Below the pieces are notes generated by a model. That model did no database searches. It saw only the letters and a list, made by a program, of their open reading frames with translations, and was not told where the DNA came from. The position numbers and the translations under genes were made by a program. Below are positions 34,660 through 47,246 of a DNA stretch of 64,000 nucleotides, piece by piece (the first letter of the stretch is position 1; the number at the start of each line of letters is the position of its first letter). Source of the DNA: Phallus indusiatus (lineage: Eukaryota; Basidiomycota; Agaricomycetes; Phallales; Phallaceae). Location: contig JAQFWX010000046.1 in the NCBI GenBank assembly GCA_027605045.1, positions 124,001 to 188,000 of the forward strand, read 5' to 3'.

Positions 34660-35608
34660 CTCCTCCGTCGTTTCCTCTGATCATGAGGTCAAACGATTTG
34701 GTGCGTAAATTACATGAAGTACCAATTACAAAATATCTCTAACAATCTTTCAACAGAGTATAATTTGAGTACCTCGAAAGGTGATTGTACTCTTACGCGT
34801 CATTCCTTCACGCGATTGAAAGGCGCAGCCCGTTTTTGAATCTTCTGTAATAAAACAAATCAGTAACAAGCTAGTTTGGTGGTTCAATATTTATAATCTT
34901 GAAAAATGACGTTTTCTTTGATTACGTTGCTTGACAGAACTTTTGGTGAGATGCAGTGTCGTAATTGCATACCCAATTCATTGACCCTCAACATATGTCA
35001 AAAAAAGCAAAATTGTTTTCCTTTTGTCATGAGATAATGAGCCGCAAGCGCGGTTTACACGGGTCAAATACTGCTTCTATTTTATTGCGCCAATTTGGTA
35101 TTGCATACGACTGAGTCAACTCGAAGCATACTAGTAGACCGATAAGTATATGACAGTAACTCAGCTCAGTATAGGTGAAACCCGGAAACGAGAGGATTAG
35201 ACTTGCAGGAGGATTACGAATCGTGCCATAAATAAATCTGGACTTTATATCTGGTTTTAAGGTTTCTTACAATACGGAATTCAACTATGGGGAGTTTCCT
35301 GGGATGAATTATTAACTCGAAAAATTGATATGCTTATTTCGAAAACTTTGGCAAAGACCGGAACTGGGACCTCTCGTTATAATAAGTTCCAGGAGATACT
35401 AATCGACGGCTTTGTAGATTCAAGTATTGTAGTGGATGATTTACAAATGAAACGGAGATCCTCTAAGTTTGTCACAAAATGGATTAATAATTCCTCCAAA
35501 AAATTGATTCAACAGTGATTCGAACGATAGGCGCACCATTACGCTTGAAGCCCGTAAATAACAACTACAACATATCACATACATGATTGGCCACGACTGT
35601 AGACATTT
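34660..35608. other. End of unit B and adjacent sequence
   Basis: Unit B ends near 35245. The ORF at 35330-35518 (62 residues; a longer open frame reaches upstream to about 35275) is Lys/Ser-rich with no recognised domain and is not called a gene. Confidence 0.4.
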
Positions 35609-36193
35609 TCATCGGGTTGTAGCTAATTCCGGCATACGTCTAACAACTTTTCCTTCATTCGCCGCGTGCTTTCTCAACTTGGCTAGCAGTGGTGATTTAG
35701 CCCATCTTTCAGGTGGCGCTTTTTTATCGACAGCCCAATAATAAATATCCCAGTCTGGCTCGTCCATAAGCTAAACAAAAGGTATCAGAAGGAGCGCTAC
35801 CAGAAACTAAAAAGAAGAAGGATGCTTTACGCTGTCAAATTCTTTCAATTCTTCTTCCGTCATGCATTTGATATTCTCAGACGCAAAGGTGCTAAGCAGT
35901 AAATCGCTCTCCAACGTCCCCCGTTTACGCGACTGATATATCAACCGTGCTCGTAGCGTTTGAACAGACTCGTTAGAGCGAGGCAAACGCGCTGGTAGCT
36001 GTTCTTCTGGATCTGCTTGTTCCGCTTGTTCTCCTGCTGCTCGTGTTTGCGCGGCTAGCGTCTCAGAGGATAGTGGCAAGGGATATGGATCACTAAATTG
36101 GGATTTTAGAGGAGGAGCGGACTGGGTTAATGTTCTGAGCGAATAAGCTGCATTGCGGACTGTTCGAGGACTGGCGTGAAGGAGACGTTGCAT
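35609..36193 (-). CDS. SDH5: Succinate dehydrogenase assembly factor 2 (SDHAF2/Sdh5)
   Basis: A mitochondrial matrix protein needed for covalent FAD attachment to the SDH flavoprotein subunit (Sdh1) of complex II. 174 residues in two exons (36193-35831 and 35770-35609), with a 60-nt intron. The N-terminus is Arg/Ser-rich without acidic residues ([20 protein letters not shown]), as expected of a targeting presequence. The core has the family signature [20 protein letters not shown], then [20 protein letters not shown], then after the intron [12 protein letters not shown]. The tail is Lys/Arg-rich. It is a single-copy housekeeping gene lying between the two M20 copies. Confidence 0.93.
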
Positions 36194-36918
36194 GTTTGTT
36201 CCCGCCGTTTTTACGTAATTTTGATTACTAACAGTGCTTGACGTTTAGGACATGACTGAGTTTGAAACGACCTACCATGTATCGTAAGACTTAGGTTTGC
36301 TTCCGAGACGTTAAAAGTAACTACTTGACTCGTCTTCACATTTTCCGTCATTGTTCTATGGCAGTATTGTCAATTTTCACAAAAATATGGGTGGATTTCC
36401 CGTCCGCTTTATTGGCTACATTTTATTATGCTGTCTTAAACTCTAATAGTTCCAAAAAAAAAATCTCTACTCTCCAATTCGGGTTTTGGCACGAGTAGGT
36501 ATATTCACTACTCCCTTGTGACTAGAAGACACATTTGAAGAAATATTTAGTGCCATATGTGTGCAAGGAATCACGGTTTTATGTTTGAGTGAACTATTGG
36601 ATTACACTGTTTCTGATCGAGATAGCGAGCGCGGCCTAGAGTACTGCGGATACTCTTAAAAGATCTTTAATCACTGAATTACTTTCGTGAGAGTTATGAT
36701 TTTAGTTTCGATGATTACCAGGTCGGGAAAGTTTTAAATAAGAATGACATCGTTGATTCGCAATTGTTCCTCATCGTGCACTAATCTCAGTTATGATATA
36801 CATACCGTGACGCTCAATGGCATAAGGTGCTAAAGTCATCAAAAACACAAAATAACACCGGAAATCTGGATTGAAATGACCTGACGTGTCTTAACCAATT
36901 CCAACAACTCTCGACCTA
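36194..36918. other. Intergenic, nothing recognised
   Basis: SDH5 promoter side and the 3' side of peptidase B. It contains a poly-A run (36457-36465). No coding series was seen. Confidence 0.45.
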
Positions 36919-38896
36919 CTAAGCGTCTCTCATCACTTTCATGGTCTCTTCAAACGATGTCCGAACCTGTACCAAATCAGCTCTCGTCTTCCTTCTAGAA
37001 AATTTCGGTAGAAATACTTCATTGAAGAACTTCTCATCATCCAACACTCTGGCCCCATTTAACGCAAGAATACTGATAATGTTGAACGTTATATTATGTG
37101 CCTCTTGTGTTCGTGCGGATTCTGCAAATTGGGCGGTGTGATTTCCTCCATTCGGTTGAGTTGGTATGACTAGAATAAATTGTGTCGGGAAAAAAAAATT
37201 ATGGATATTATCGGAGCGTACCGTAGCCAGGATGCAATGCAGGTAGAGCTGTAGGACTCTCTTAATAGGAGAAAACAGGTTCTTCGTAAACCTTACTATA
37301 AGTCACATTGCCCTATGAACCAATCATTATTCTACAAAGCCCAGGCATCTCAATCTAAGCAGACTTACAAAATCGGTGCTTCCTCCCATTGCACCTTCAG
37401 CTCCTGAACTGACTTTGATTCCGTATCGTTTGGACGCTACTTCCGAAAATTCTCGTGCTAAAACAAATTCGAAGGACATGCTTCAAAAGAGAAAAGGGAT
37501 TTCATCACAAGCTGTGTACGTACCTAGGACTTCATTTTGTGCCAAATCATACTGAAGCTCCGTATATTCGACCTTAGCTTTCGTATCGGTTGCAAGTGCG
37601 GCAGCTCTAAGAAAACGTGAAAAGAAAATGCTAAAGAACTACGTCGCAAACATACTCTAAACACTTTACAACCCGTTCTCTCAAAATCTTAAACTCTTTA
37701 ACAGTGGGTGCACGGACTATCCACGTCATTTTGGCATAATCCGGTATGACTAAGATGATACGGGTTCAGTGTCTATACTTTCTCAGTACTTCCAACAAAT
37801 CGACCTACTGTTCGGGGCCCAATCTTTTCCTTCCACAATTCCATGGATCCGGTGCGTTGGTTTCATTTGCTGTCGAAGAGCCGAGATACTTCCGTAGGCT
37901 ATGAAAGCGGCATCTAAAGCATTTTGACCTTCCCATGGGGCTGCTGAAGCATGTGCACTAGTTCGAGATAAATAGAAGTCGGGCTGTGTATATTTAAAAT
38001 CCCAGGTGCGTACGGGTGACCCTCGTATTCCACCGTCAGTATTTGAAATGCCCGACTAGGTCCTGTTCCTGCGGTATGGAGTTCCCCGGCCATAGGATGG
38101 GCCCTTGATAAGCGAAAAATGGTTTGGTTATAAGCTAGTATTAAGTGGGTGGGATGGAACTTACATCAGACATACGTCCATATCCTGATAACCACCTCTT
38201 TCAATCAAGATCACTTTTCCTGCACCTGTCTCCTCGGCTTGAGAGGAAAAATCAAAAACGTCCATGTAAATAGTAATATAACCACATAAGGACGCAGCAT
38301 ACCTGGGGTCCCAAGAAGAACAATCTTTCCCACAATGTTATGCTTCACCATCGCCGCTCTTACAGCCAGACTTATTCCCACACCGACAATAGCGATCTTG
38401 TCAGATTATATTTATGAGCCACACCAAATAAGTATCATGTCTGAATTCTTACCAAATTGTGTCCACAAGCATGGCCAATACCGGGAAGAGCATCCATCTC
38501 CGAGTTTACACCCAATACCCGCCCACGGTTAGGGCTCGTGCCGTGGGTGAAAGTTGCTTTCCAAGCAGTTGATAAACCCAGATAGTGTCGTGTCACTTCG
38601 AATCCCTGGGATTCCATAAAAGATGTCAATGTGTCGTGAGCATAACTTCAGAAGCTGAGAATTCAGTTCTCATATATGGTCAGAGAGGTAGCGTACTGAC
38701 TGTTCTTCGAATTTGAGTTCAGGGTGATCTTCCACGGTACTTGTCAGAATGAATCCAAGATGGTTTGATTTGGCGTACCGTGAATCTTCAAGCTGAGGTC
38801 GGTAAGTTCTGTTTTGTACTTTTCGATCTCATCTTCAATCGTTTTCAAAACTTCGGGTCGAAATACATCGACACTGTCGTCAACCATTGATGTCAT
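36919..38896 (-). CDS. M20 family metallopeptidase/amidohydrolase, copy B
   Basis: Paralogue of the gene at 20169-22214, in opposite orientation and with the same exon pattern as far as compared, including a matching 16-nt exon (GGCAATGTGACTTATA, encoding GNVTY) and the GTACGC donor at GHP|AH. Motifs: [100 protein letters not shown] and [20 protein letters not shown]. The start is at ATG 38896 ([15 protein letters not shown]). No break was found. The protein sequences differ at many positions, so the duplication is not very recent. Substrate unknown; an N-acyl amino acid or dipeptide is likely. Confidence 0.87.
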
Positions 38897-40893
38897 TGGC
38901 ACAAGCCTTTTTTTTTCAGATAGAAAAAAGAAGTCGGGAAACTGTCACCAACATTTTGGGTGTAAAAGGAAGACCTACGTTCTGAAAAAATGATTGATTA
39001 TCAATCGATGAAAGGTCTTGGTCGGACTGGCATGAGATGGTCGTAATCAACCGGCTTCTTATAGACTCAGGCCAACCCTTGTTATTCCCACGCATACGTC
39101 GTGCCGCGTGCCGGCTGAACCGGTCCAGGTTGGCTCGTGTCTATAACATATTTTATAACGTGTTCTCTGGTTGCATGACAATTAAACCCAAGTCGATTTC
39201 GAGACGGAAATCATGTTGATAACATCACCGCCGAAGGAAAATTGTGCTCTAATTATAGCTCTTAATTGACTGTCTGAGGGAGGTTATTCCAAGATACAAG
39301 AAATCACTTTCATGCACGGTTCCAATTATCTCAGATACTACTACGATTTGTTGGTAGCTTGTACACGCGCATTACAACAGACTTGAGCTTGAGAATAGAT
39401 TATTGACGTTTCGGAAGTTACGATATATCGCTAAATATCATTTTCTATCTCCAAAGACTGAATTTAACGAGAACACATTGAATTCCCGGGAAGTCACCAT
39501 CAACGGATATCAACGCGTCAAGTTCAGCCGCTTGTCTGTAGCGTCCGTGCACGACATTTGTAGATTATATATAAATCCTTCACGAAATATCCATTTTCTT
39601 CATACTTACCTTGATGGCGTGAATACTTTCAAGTACTCGTGTTCGCGGACTATGGGAGTTGGCCATAGCACGGCGACCAAATGTCCTTTGTCGAGGCCCA
39701 TGGTTTGTATGTGGTAAATTACTGCATGCACTGTCGAAATATTTTCCTGACCTGGTCTACCCCCTCTGGGGTGGCCGGGCTTTTTTTTGGTTCAAAATTG
39801 GTCTTAACCCTAACCCTATTATTTAACCGGGGAAACTGGCCTTGCCACAGATAATAGACTGTAAATATCAAGTAATGATACTTTGTACATTGATGAAGAT
39901 TACACAGAACCTTCTGAATGGAATTGCAAGGCCGGGTCACCCGTACTTTTTACCAAATTGGTCGTACTAGGCCTTGGTGTGTCAGACTGGATCGTGGAGA
40001 CGGGAGTATTGATGCATGCATTGAGTATATTAAAACCGCATTTCGTTCTGTGCAAACCATGAGGGGTCCAGAGTGTGTGATGTTTTCGACGAAATTGAAG
40101 GGTGTGAGCTCAGGAACGTCTTTTATTTCTACTACTCTGTACATGGTCTGACTCCATTTTTATTGCACAAGAAAGTCAAGGCGGTCCGAAATATCTACCT
40201 TCATATGTTGGACGACCTTGAGTAAAATTGCCGCGGCAATTCACAAGCGTGATAATAGGTGTTAACTCGAAGGTCGAATTAGTATTTTTATTTTTATGTT
40301 ACCTAATTGTAGCCATACAAACTACGGAACTTGGAAAATGAATAGAACTGAACGACATGTAGATCCATTAATGAAAACATATTGTGAATTTCAACGAGGA
40401 TATTATTCGAGAGTTTTGAGGTACATGCGCTCATGATGGCAACTTGACCAAGATGTCGACAAGGCAGTCTCTTATTGATGTACAATATAGTTTCAAGAAG
40501 ACGAACGATTGGAATTAGAGAGCATTTCATTTTTTGACGTTCAAATCACTAAAACATAAATTTGAGAAAGATCCAATCCGACGCGACCCTTCGTTCTCCG
40601 GAACAGTGCATAAGCTTGAGCTTGAGCGCCCAAAGTGTGAACGTATGTACATATTTAAAAGCTCTTTTCGGCGAGACCTCTTCCAGGGATTGCAACCTTA
40701 TTACACCGTAGACGTTTTGGATAAAATACCCCTACCAGCGGCGACAGGCGACGATGATAATCGGTTGGAGGTGTGGGGAATAACAGGCTGGTACTTGTTG
40801 TTGTTTATGCGCGCCATGGGCGCATGGTAGTTACATAGTTGGATACCCTAGAATAGAAGCTATTAATGGACCTTTATTATTGTGTGAATGGTA
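38897..40893. other. Gene-poor region, 2.0 kb
   Basis: Upstream of peptidase B and 3' of VMA12. Open frames at 39403, 39918 and 40534 (plus) and 39719 (minus) show no domain and no consistent splice partners. It contains a minimal telomere-like word (39804-39818) that is too short to interpret. Confidence 0.4.
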
Positions 40894-41621
40894 TCAGTGA
40901 CCAGCTCGTCTTTTTCGCAGCTTCGTGTCGTCGTCCTTTTCTTTCTTGATCGGCGCAGGGGTGATCTTAGTCTCCTCTGCATCTTCCGAAAGCTTCTCTC
41001 TTTTATTCTTCTGATCAAACTGCAAGCGTGTGCCTTTCGGACGACGCGATTTGTCTTCACGCGATTGCCATATAATAAACAGGATACCTTCAGTCGCAGC
41101 GAGTATTAGTGCAACCGATAAAGCGAATAAAGCTCGCTAGCATCTCGTCAGTCAAACTTTCGGATATACACATTCAATATATTGCATACCCATTCGTCTC
41201 GCCAGCCCACATGTTTACTGGCCCACCAGCTGGCAAAGCCCGCTCCTCCGATGCTGAAAAGAGCGTTGACAAGCGCGATAATCGCTCTCCTATCATTCAG
41301 ATTCTTGTGTGCTGTTTCCGCAGGATCCTCCGGAGGTTCGTACTTTGGAAATTTGGAAAGAGGGGATGTGATTGTTCCGGATAGAAGCGAAATCATGGTA
41401 TAGTCATTTGCGTTCAGCTGCTTTCTGGAGAGTTGTTTACGAGCATCTTCCGTCCGAGCCCATTGGGAGATCTTCAGGAGAGTTGGATAGGATATTTCTA
41501 CTTGTTCTTTGAGTGGGATTTGCAGCGCATCCTTCAATTCGTCCGGCAGAAGATCAACTACGACCTCGAGTTTTTCAGCCAGATGCTGTGGAAGAGAAAC
41601 GGTTGTGGTGGTCAAATCCAT
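40894..41621 (-). CDS. VMA12: V-ATPase assembly factor VMA12 (TMEM199 family)
   Basis: An ER membrane protein that helps assemble the Vo sector of the vacuolar H+-ATPase. 224 residues from exons 41621-41190 and 41136-40894, with a 53-nt intron at 41189-41137. The N-terminal cytosolic part has LLPDELKDALQIP and a Trp/Arg segment. The family core is NDRRAIIALVNALFSIGGAG then FASWWASKHVGW, one membrane hairpin. After the intron, ALFALSVALILAATEGILFI is the second membrane span, giving the usual two-span layout. The C-terminal tail is highly charged (Lys/Arg/Asp), ending KLRKRRAGH, like the retrieval-type tails of this family. Confidence 0.88.
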
Positions 41622-42157
41622 AGTGAAAGAAAGACGGTAAGAAAGAAGGAGTGTCTTCGTCGTTCAAGGTTATTTTGGTGATGCTGGCGAATGGATCGTT
41701 ATCGGTGGCGCGAAGCGGCAGGCCGCGGTGAAGTCACCATTAGTGAGTAGCAGAGAAACGGCCAATATGGTCAATGTGTGGACCTGTGTGGGCGTGTGCC
41801 TGTCTATACGAGCGCGTCTATTTGCCCTGTAGTCCCAAATGTCTGCTTTTCGGGTATTGACTTGTAAAGGCTAGCTCCTGAGTCCTGATGCTTATATATT
41901 CCTTCCAGGAAATACGTTTTGTTCACGCGTCTTGGTCTTCGTCGTAGGCAGAATGAATCACACATAACACTCCGTGTTCCATGTCCCTAAACTCGGTATG
42001 AAAGAATGCGAGATCTATTTAACTCATATTCTTCGATCGCACCAAATTCGGAATGTAGCGGGAATAATAAGTATCAATGACTCAAAAAAATCATTCAACT
42101 AAATGTTACAGAATGTAGATAATCGTTCGTGGGTATCGTCAATTGGACTTTAAAACC
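41622..42157. other. Intergenic, VMA12 promoter side
   Basis: Between the VMA12 start and the 3' end of the dioxygenase gene (both minus). No gene was recognised. Confidence 0.5.
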
Positions 42158-45100
42158 TCAAGGGTCATATTGAATTATCATAGACTTGGTCCAGGGTGTC
42201 AATACGCGATTGATGTTCAAGTATTTGTGAACAGGTAATCCGTGGGCAACATCGCCGATTCTAGATAATTGAAGGTCACACGGTCAGTGAAAAGAAGGAT
42301 CGCTTAGAACGACTACTTCAGCTTACCTCCTCAAGGTTCCAGTGGGACCAGGACCACGACGCAGGTTCTTCAGACCGTACACGGCACGTAAGGATTGGGC
42401 AATCACGTGTTCGACGAAATCCTTAGTGAATATTCTATAGAGTATACGGTTTAGATCGGCTTGACGACTGTTATGTACAATTGCTACTTACCCATCAAGG
42501 GCATCATCCAACCCAATGTAACGATTAGGTGGTCTTGAAGGATCGACAGTTGTAGGGTCAGGGAAAACCTTAGGCTGAATGACGATATAGATAGACAGTG
42601 AGATTAGTTCGCTGAAAATGCTTGTTCGGAACTACTTACGTCGAGATTGGCATCAACGATACCCAAGAAAACATCATGTCCTTGTACTAATGTTACGTCA
42701 TTGACATTGAGTGGCGCGTTGCAGTGACCTAAAATCAGATATAGTTGACTCCAAGAAGTTGCGAGGAGAGCGAATAATGATGCTTACGATGAACGCCTTG
42801 GATGGGAGGAGAGAGACCTAACAAGTTGGTTGTTCAGCTATGTCGAAAAAAGCGTGACGACAAACTGTCACACTCACGCAAAGCTTCGCGCACGTAACCA
42901 GAGAGAATGGCATTACTTTGGACATTAGATACACCAATGACCGTTTCGATGCTTTCGCGATGCTGGAGATTTGCATCTTGCAGGTAGAAATCAACAACGT
43001 TGCTTATAGCTAGACATTCAGTTTAGCATGAGCTTTCCGGGCTCGCATGTGGAATCAAACAGGATCTCACCCTGGGCAAGCGGAATACTCGATGCAAGAA
43101 CAAGAGCAAGAACATCAGTTGAAATATCTTCCTTGGTAGATTTGTCCGAAGGAAGGGTTAGAAGGTTTTGCAAATAGTTAACATCTACGCTGGGAGGCTC
43201 CGGTCCGAAGAATATAGAGCTCAAAGTGCGCTGCATCGAGAATCATTAGCATGATAGTAGATTGTACCCATACATAAATGTACACGTACAGGAAAGACAG
43301 GTTTTAAGTTGCCCTTTATGGCATGCAATAACTGCTGTGCGTGTGATTTGGCAAGTTCTCCCGCTCGCATCAGTTGAGAAGAGTCGGCTTGGAGATAGAC
43401 GTAAGAGTAAATGTCGCGAAGCATTTGTTGAAGTTCACGGTTGAGGTAGATCCCTCGTGGGTTTTGCTCCGTCTTGAGTGGGAAGCCGGCCTGTTAGCAA
43501 TGAGAAACGCAGCATTTAACGCGACGTCTTCGGTCAAGTTGTTCAACAGTCGCTTACCAATGCTTCAGAGACGTATGCTACAGTAAGAGCTTGGATGACA
43601 TCCCCCTGCGGATCAACGTCAGTACCGAATGTTATCAAAATACTCGTTACGAATGAACTTACGACAATATCGACCATCACACTGTTCCCACCCGGAAGCG
43701 TGTAACTCTTCGCCTTGATCAAGGATATGGTCTTTTCGTAAAAGAATTGTCCAGACTTGTTCGTGAAATCGTTATGAGTTAAAGAAGATTGTATAAACTT
43801 GGTGTTTTTCTGGTGCACCGCGGCATTGTTCAACGTAGTCAAGAAACTAAGGTGGAGTGAAAGAGCCAAAGTTAGCATCGCCTTCAAGCACTAGCATTAT
43901 GAGTTATCATACCTTTCGTTGGTACTAGTGACAGCAGAATTGTTAGAAAGAATCGCCTTAGCCCGCTCAGCGGTAGGGTTGATGAAGTTGGTTTTGTCGT
44001 CCAGGATAGCACGAACAGCCGTGTAGGTAGAGACAGGCCGGACGCCTTCAACATGTGGTGGCCTGGTGAAGGTGTATTTCTTATCAATACCGAGCTTGAC
44101 AAGGTTAGCCTTCATTGCATCGGGTGTCACCAATGGGAACCACGTGTATGTGCTGTCGCTCGTATAGTCGTTCGGAAGAGTACGAAGGAATACTTGTGTC
44201 AAGGTCGCTGTCAAAAGCCGCACGCGCTAAGAGAGGAACAAGTAAAGAAAACGTACATCTTCCCAGTGTACTTCCAAACCCTGCGTTCGTGGTATCGCGT
44301 TGGATGTCTTGGAAGCCCCATGCTGTCAAATTGTATGGGGTGGCATCGGTTGTGAAGTATCGGTCTCCGCGAGTCAAAGCAATGGCATCTGCAATTTGAG
44401 TTAGAATCAACTAGAAAAGAGCATTCATTTTTTTGTCCCACCTGCAAGAATGGCACGAGCAACCGTGAAAGGAGGGCAGAGACCAGCACCCGGTATAAGC
44501 TGTAGAAAACAACAGATTCATAAGGACGTCACGAGTATGTAATGAATATGACATACGGGAATCGTTTGTTCAGCTTGCAAGCCAGGCTTGGGTTCAAGTC
44601 AGTTATTGATAGCGATAAGACGAAATAACCGAACATACATAAAGTTCTAGATACTCGATATTGCCGTACAACCGTCTTGCGGCGCCGGCAATTTCTGGAT
44701 CCGGCTACAGAAAGAGTGATTAGAACCGCGTGGATTGAGGCAATATTAATGTACGAACATTCCATTCCTCAAATGACGAGTATGCTTCAAAACGTTGAGT
44801 GCCACTGGGCTACTCAGCAAGTGCATAGTACTTACGTTTCAGTTGCAAGAACTGTGAACGGAAGTTATTACAATGAGATTAAGGGTATACAAGCGGTAAG
44901 CATACTCTTCTGAAATCATTGAGACTGCAAACACCCCAAGTACGAGCTTGTTCGATGCCCATGAGTTCAATTACACGCATGACCTCGGGACTTCTACGAG
45001 CTCCGAAAGCGCCTCCAACCCGAGATGTACTGATGAGAAAAACGGCACATTGATCTTCGTCTCCATCAAGAATGTTATATATGTTTAAACACTTACGCAT

Positions 45101-47246
45101 CCTTCAAAATACCAGCTAGAGCTTCATCGTCAAACGACCCATTCGCAGTTCGTTTTAAGCTACACATTTGATATCAATGACTATTACACTCAATTTTTAG
45201 AATCTTTCGTTCTCACCCCCCAAAGGACCATTCACCAGGATTAGGAGACAAAGATGCTTGAACTCGTCCCATGCCTTTACCGAAATCAGATGGTGTGATT
45301 TGGTTGGACGGTTTACCAAACAGTTGTTGGAACTCCTGTTCGATATATTGCTCGTCATGCGGTGACATTGTTGGGTGCCAGCGGTAAAGAATGTTGAACT
45401 GTTATAGGGCGTTAGTGATACTGAATAAAAGAGGATGTGTGTTGAACTTGCTTCGACACTGCAGCTGTTTCCGCGGCCTCGCTCAACGGTACTGTGGTCG
45501 TCTTTGCGGATTTCCTGATCAGCGTCAGCGTCTCTATTTCAAAAGCAAAAGAAGAATGAAAGGTTTTTACATTGAAAGGTGCGAGATTCCAACTACTTCC
45601 ATCTCTGACTAACCCAAGAATGCACGAGAAGTAATCGGAAAACACGACCTGAGCAAACCAAAATGCATTGATGCATCGTGCGGTTTGAAAGATCTCGTCA
45701 TCTTGTCGGTTGCGTTTCGCGACAGTCGCTTCGTCGTCTCCTTCCAACGTTTCTGGATCAGCCCAGCTTCCTCGTTCGTTGATTTCAAGTAGTTTTTTGG
45801 CGATGTACTGTCGATAATGTCAGTTAAAGGGTCAGTACCAAATCTCTGCTGAATGAAACCCACGTTATCTGCAACATAAACACATTATTCCCCGTTCGAA
45901 GAGAAAGGTAAAGAATGCTTACGATTTCTTGAAAACAGTACTAACAAAGCACATGTAGCGGGCGGGAGGAACAAGAGACGATCCTCGGCAAAGGTATCCG
46001 GCTTCATAGTCCCGCGGCCATCTTTCGGCGAAGTCCGAACGGCATCTTGCTTCTTCTGGTCATTACCATACAATGGAGCTAAATCGACGTATGAGGAAGT
46101 TTCGTTTATATCCCAATTCTGGAACTTTGTGCGGAAAACCCTTTTCAAACAGAAATGAGAAAACGCTGACTTCCCGGGGTACGAATTTATCTACTTACGA
46201 GTGGATTACAAACGTCGCAAAACTGAAGAACAAGTTGGATAAACCAGCTGGATGATCGACGACCTACACGAATGGAACCCGGGATATCAATCAACGGATC
46301 AATTCCTGCAGATGACATCGAAAAAACGTACTTTATCTCTTTTCAACAGGGTATCGTAAACCAACTGCGCATCCGGGAGCTCAGCGGAAGAAAGGGGATG
46401 TTGCGCTTGCACACTTCGGCAATACGGCGTATTCGCCTTTCCCAGTTCAGGCAGGTCCACGTTGTTGTAAGACCCGTCTGCAGTTCTGAAGCGGTAGTTA
46501 TCTCCCATATACGTTGCGGGAGGATGGGGCAAATCATAATACACTGCATGGAGCAAGTGTTGTGGCAATGGGTTTATCGTCAGTGAGATACATAGTGCTT
46601 TTACCAGAAAAAATAACTTACAAAGCTCAGTCACTTGGTTGGTTAATTTGGTCGCTAATTCTCCTTCAGGAAGGCGGGATAACAGGACTAATGCGTTCTC
46701 CAGCTACAGAATGGCAAGTTGTTACTTCATCCGATCGCATTGGAGATAGACTTACGAAGTGTTTACGATCATCTATAGCAGTAGGATGCCTGAGAAGATC
46801 TATCAAAGATGACTGTGAAAATCATATGCATCTGTCAGATTGTTGATGTTCTAAGAAGCCGGGTAAATATTTGCGCTTACCAAAGTCTTAGTCGTGACAG
46901 AAACTGGTTGTCCTCTCTTCACCTTAAAAGGAAATCCATGTCAGCAACGAGTCCTCTGCGGGCAACCAACGCCTAAGGACGTACTTGATCCTTGAACTGT
47001 TCTATCAGTTTGGCGACGCGCGACTGGGGAGTGTCGTAGTCCACTTCTTCGTCGCGAACACTGACGGGCATGAAACTATTGTGCAGATTGTCAGCTTTTC
47101 GCTCGAGCTTATCGAGCTCCTTGCCCTGTTAAAGTCCATCAAATGAAAGAGTCAGACGACCGCAACCCCCGTTGGGATAAGAGAATACAACAGACCGAAA
47201 TTCGTAGAAAAGTTTTAGAACCCGGAAGTAGACCTAGGATTGACAT
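42158..47246 (-). CDS. Fatty-acid (linoleate) dioxygenase, Ppo/LDS type
   Basis: A two-domain oxylipin enzyme: an N-terminal heme peroxidase-like dioxygenase that oxidises linoleate, fused to a P450-like domain. Many exons; start ATG 47246 and stop 42160-42158 were traced exon by exon. Peroxidase part: YDLPHPPATYMGDNYRFRTA, distal heme histidine in FATFVIHSVFRTKF, SSYVDLAPLYGNDQ, RGTMKPDTFAEDRLLFLPPA, RNHNYIAKKLLEINERGSW (through a 5-nt exon) and FNILYRWHPTMSPHD with the catalytic Tyr and proximal His. P450-like part: ExxR as YVREALR, LSPPIQGVHRH, VDANLDPKVFPDPTTVDPSR, then PPNRYIGLDDALDGIFTK, where a heme-thiolate Cys would be expected but none is present. The tail is SMIIQYDP. One intron uses GC-AG (45451). 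It probably gives a hydroperoxide product without diol-synthase isomerisation; this is inferred. Confidence 0.88.
45808..45922 (-). other. 5-nt micro-exon in dioxygenase gene
   Basis: The upstream exon ends ...FSRN plus one base. A 54-nt intron (GTAAGC...GCAG) is followed by exon ATAAC (45868-45864), then a 56-nt intron (GTGGGT...ACAG). Splicing gives RNHNYIAKKL, the conserved family motif. Without the 5-nt exon the frame and motif are lost. Confidence 0.8.

Larger units (their letters stand above)
32128..35245. repeat. Tandem segmental duplication, unit B (about 3.1 kb)
   Basis: A diverged direct copy of 28590-32115. The junction with unit A lies at about 32118-32130, where A-type sequence (TCTGGACCT) passes into a copy of the disordered protein's TQTHLQP coding segment. 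Confidence 0.8.

Noticed and set aside
39804..39818. Telomere-like word TTAACCCTAACCCTA
   Set aside because: Only two repeat units of the fungal telomere motif; too short to call an interstitial telomere.
43262..44399. Several plus-strand ORFs of 60-100 residues
   Set aside because: They lie antisense to exons of the dioxygenase gene.
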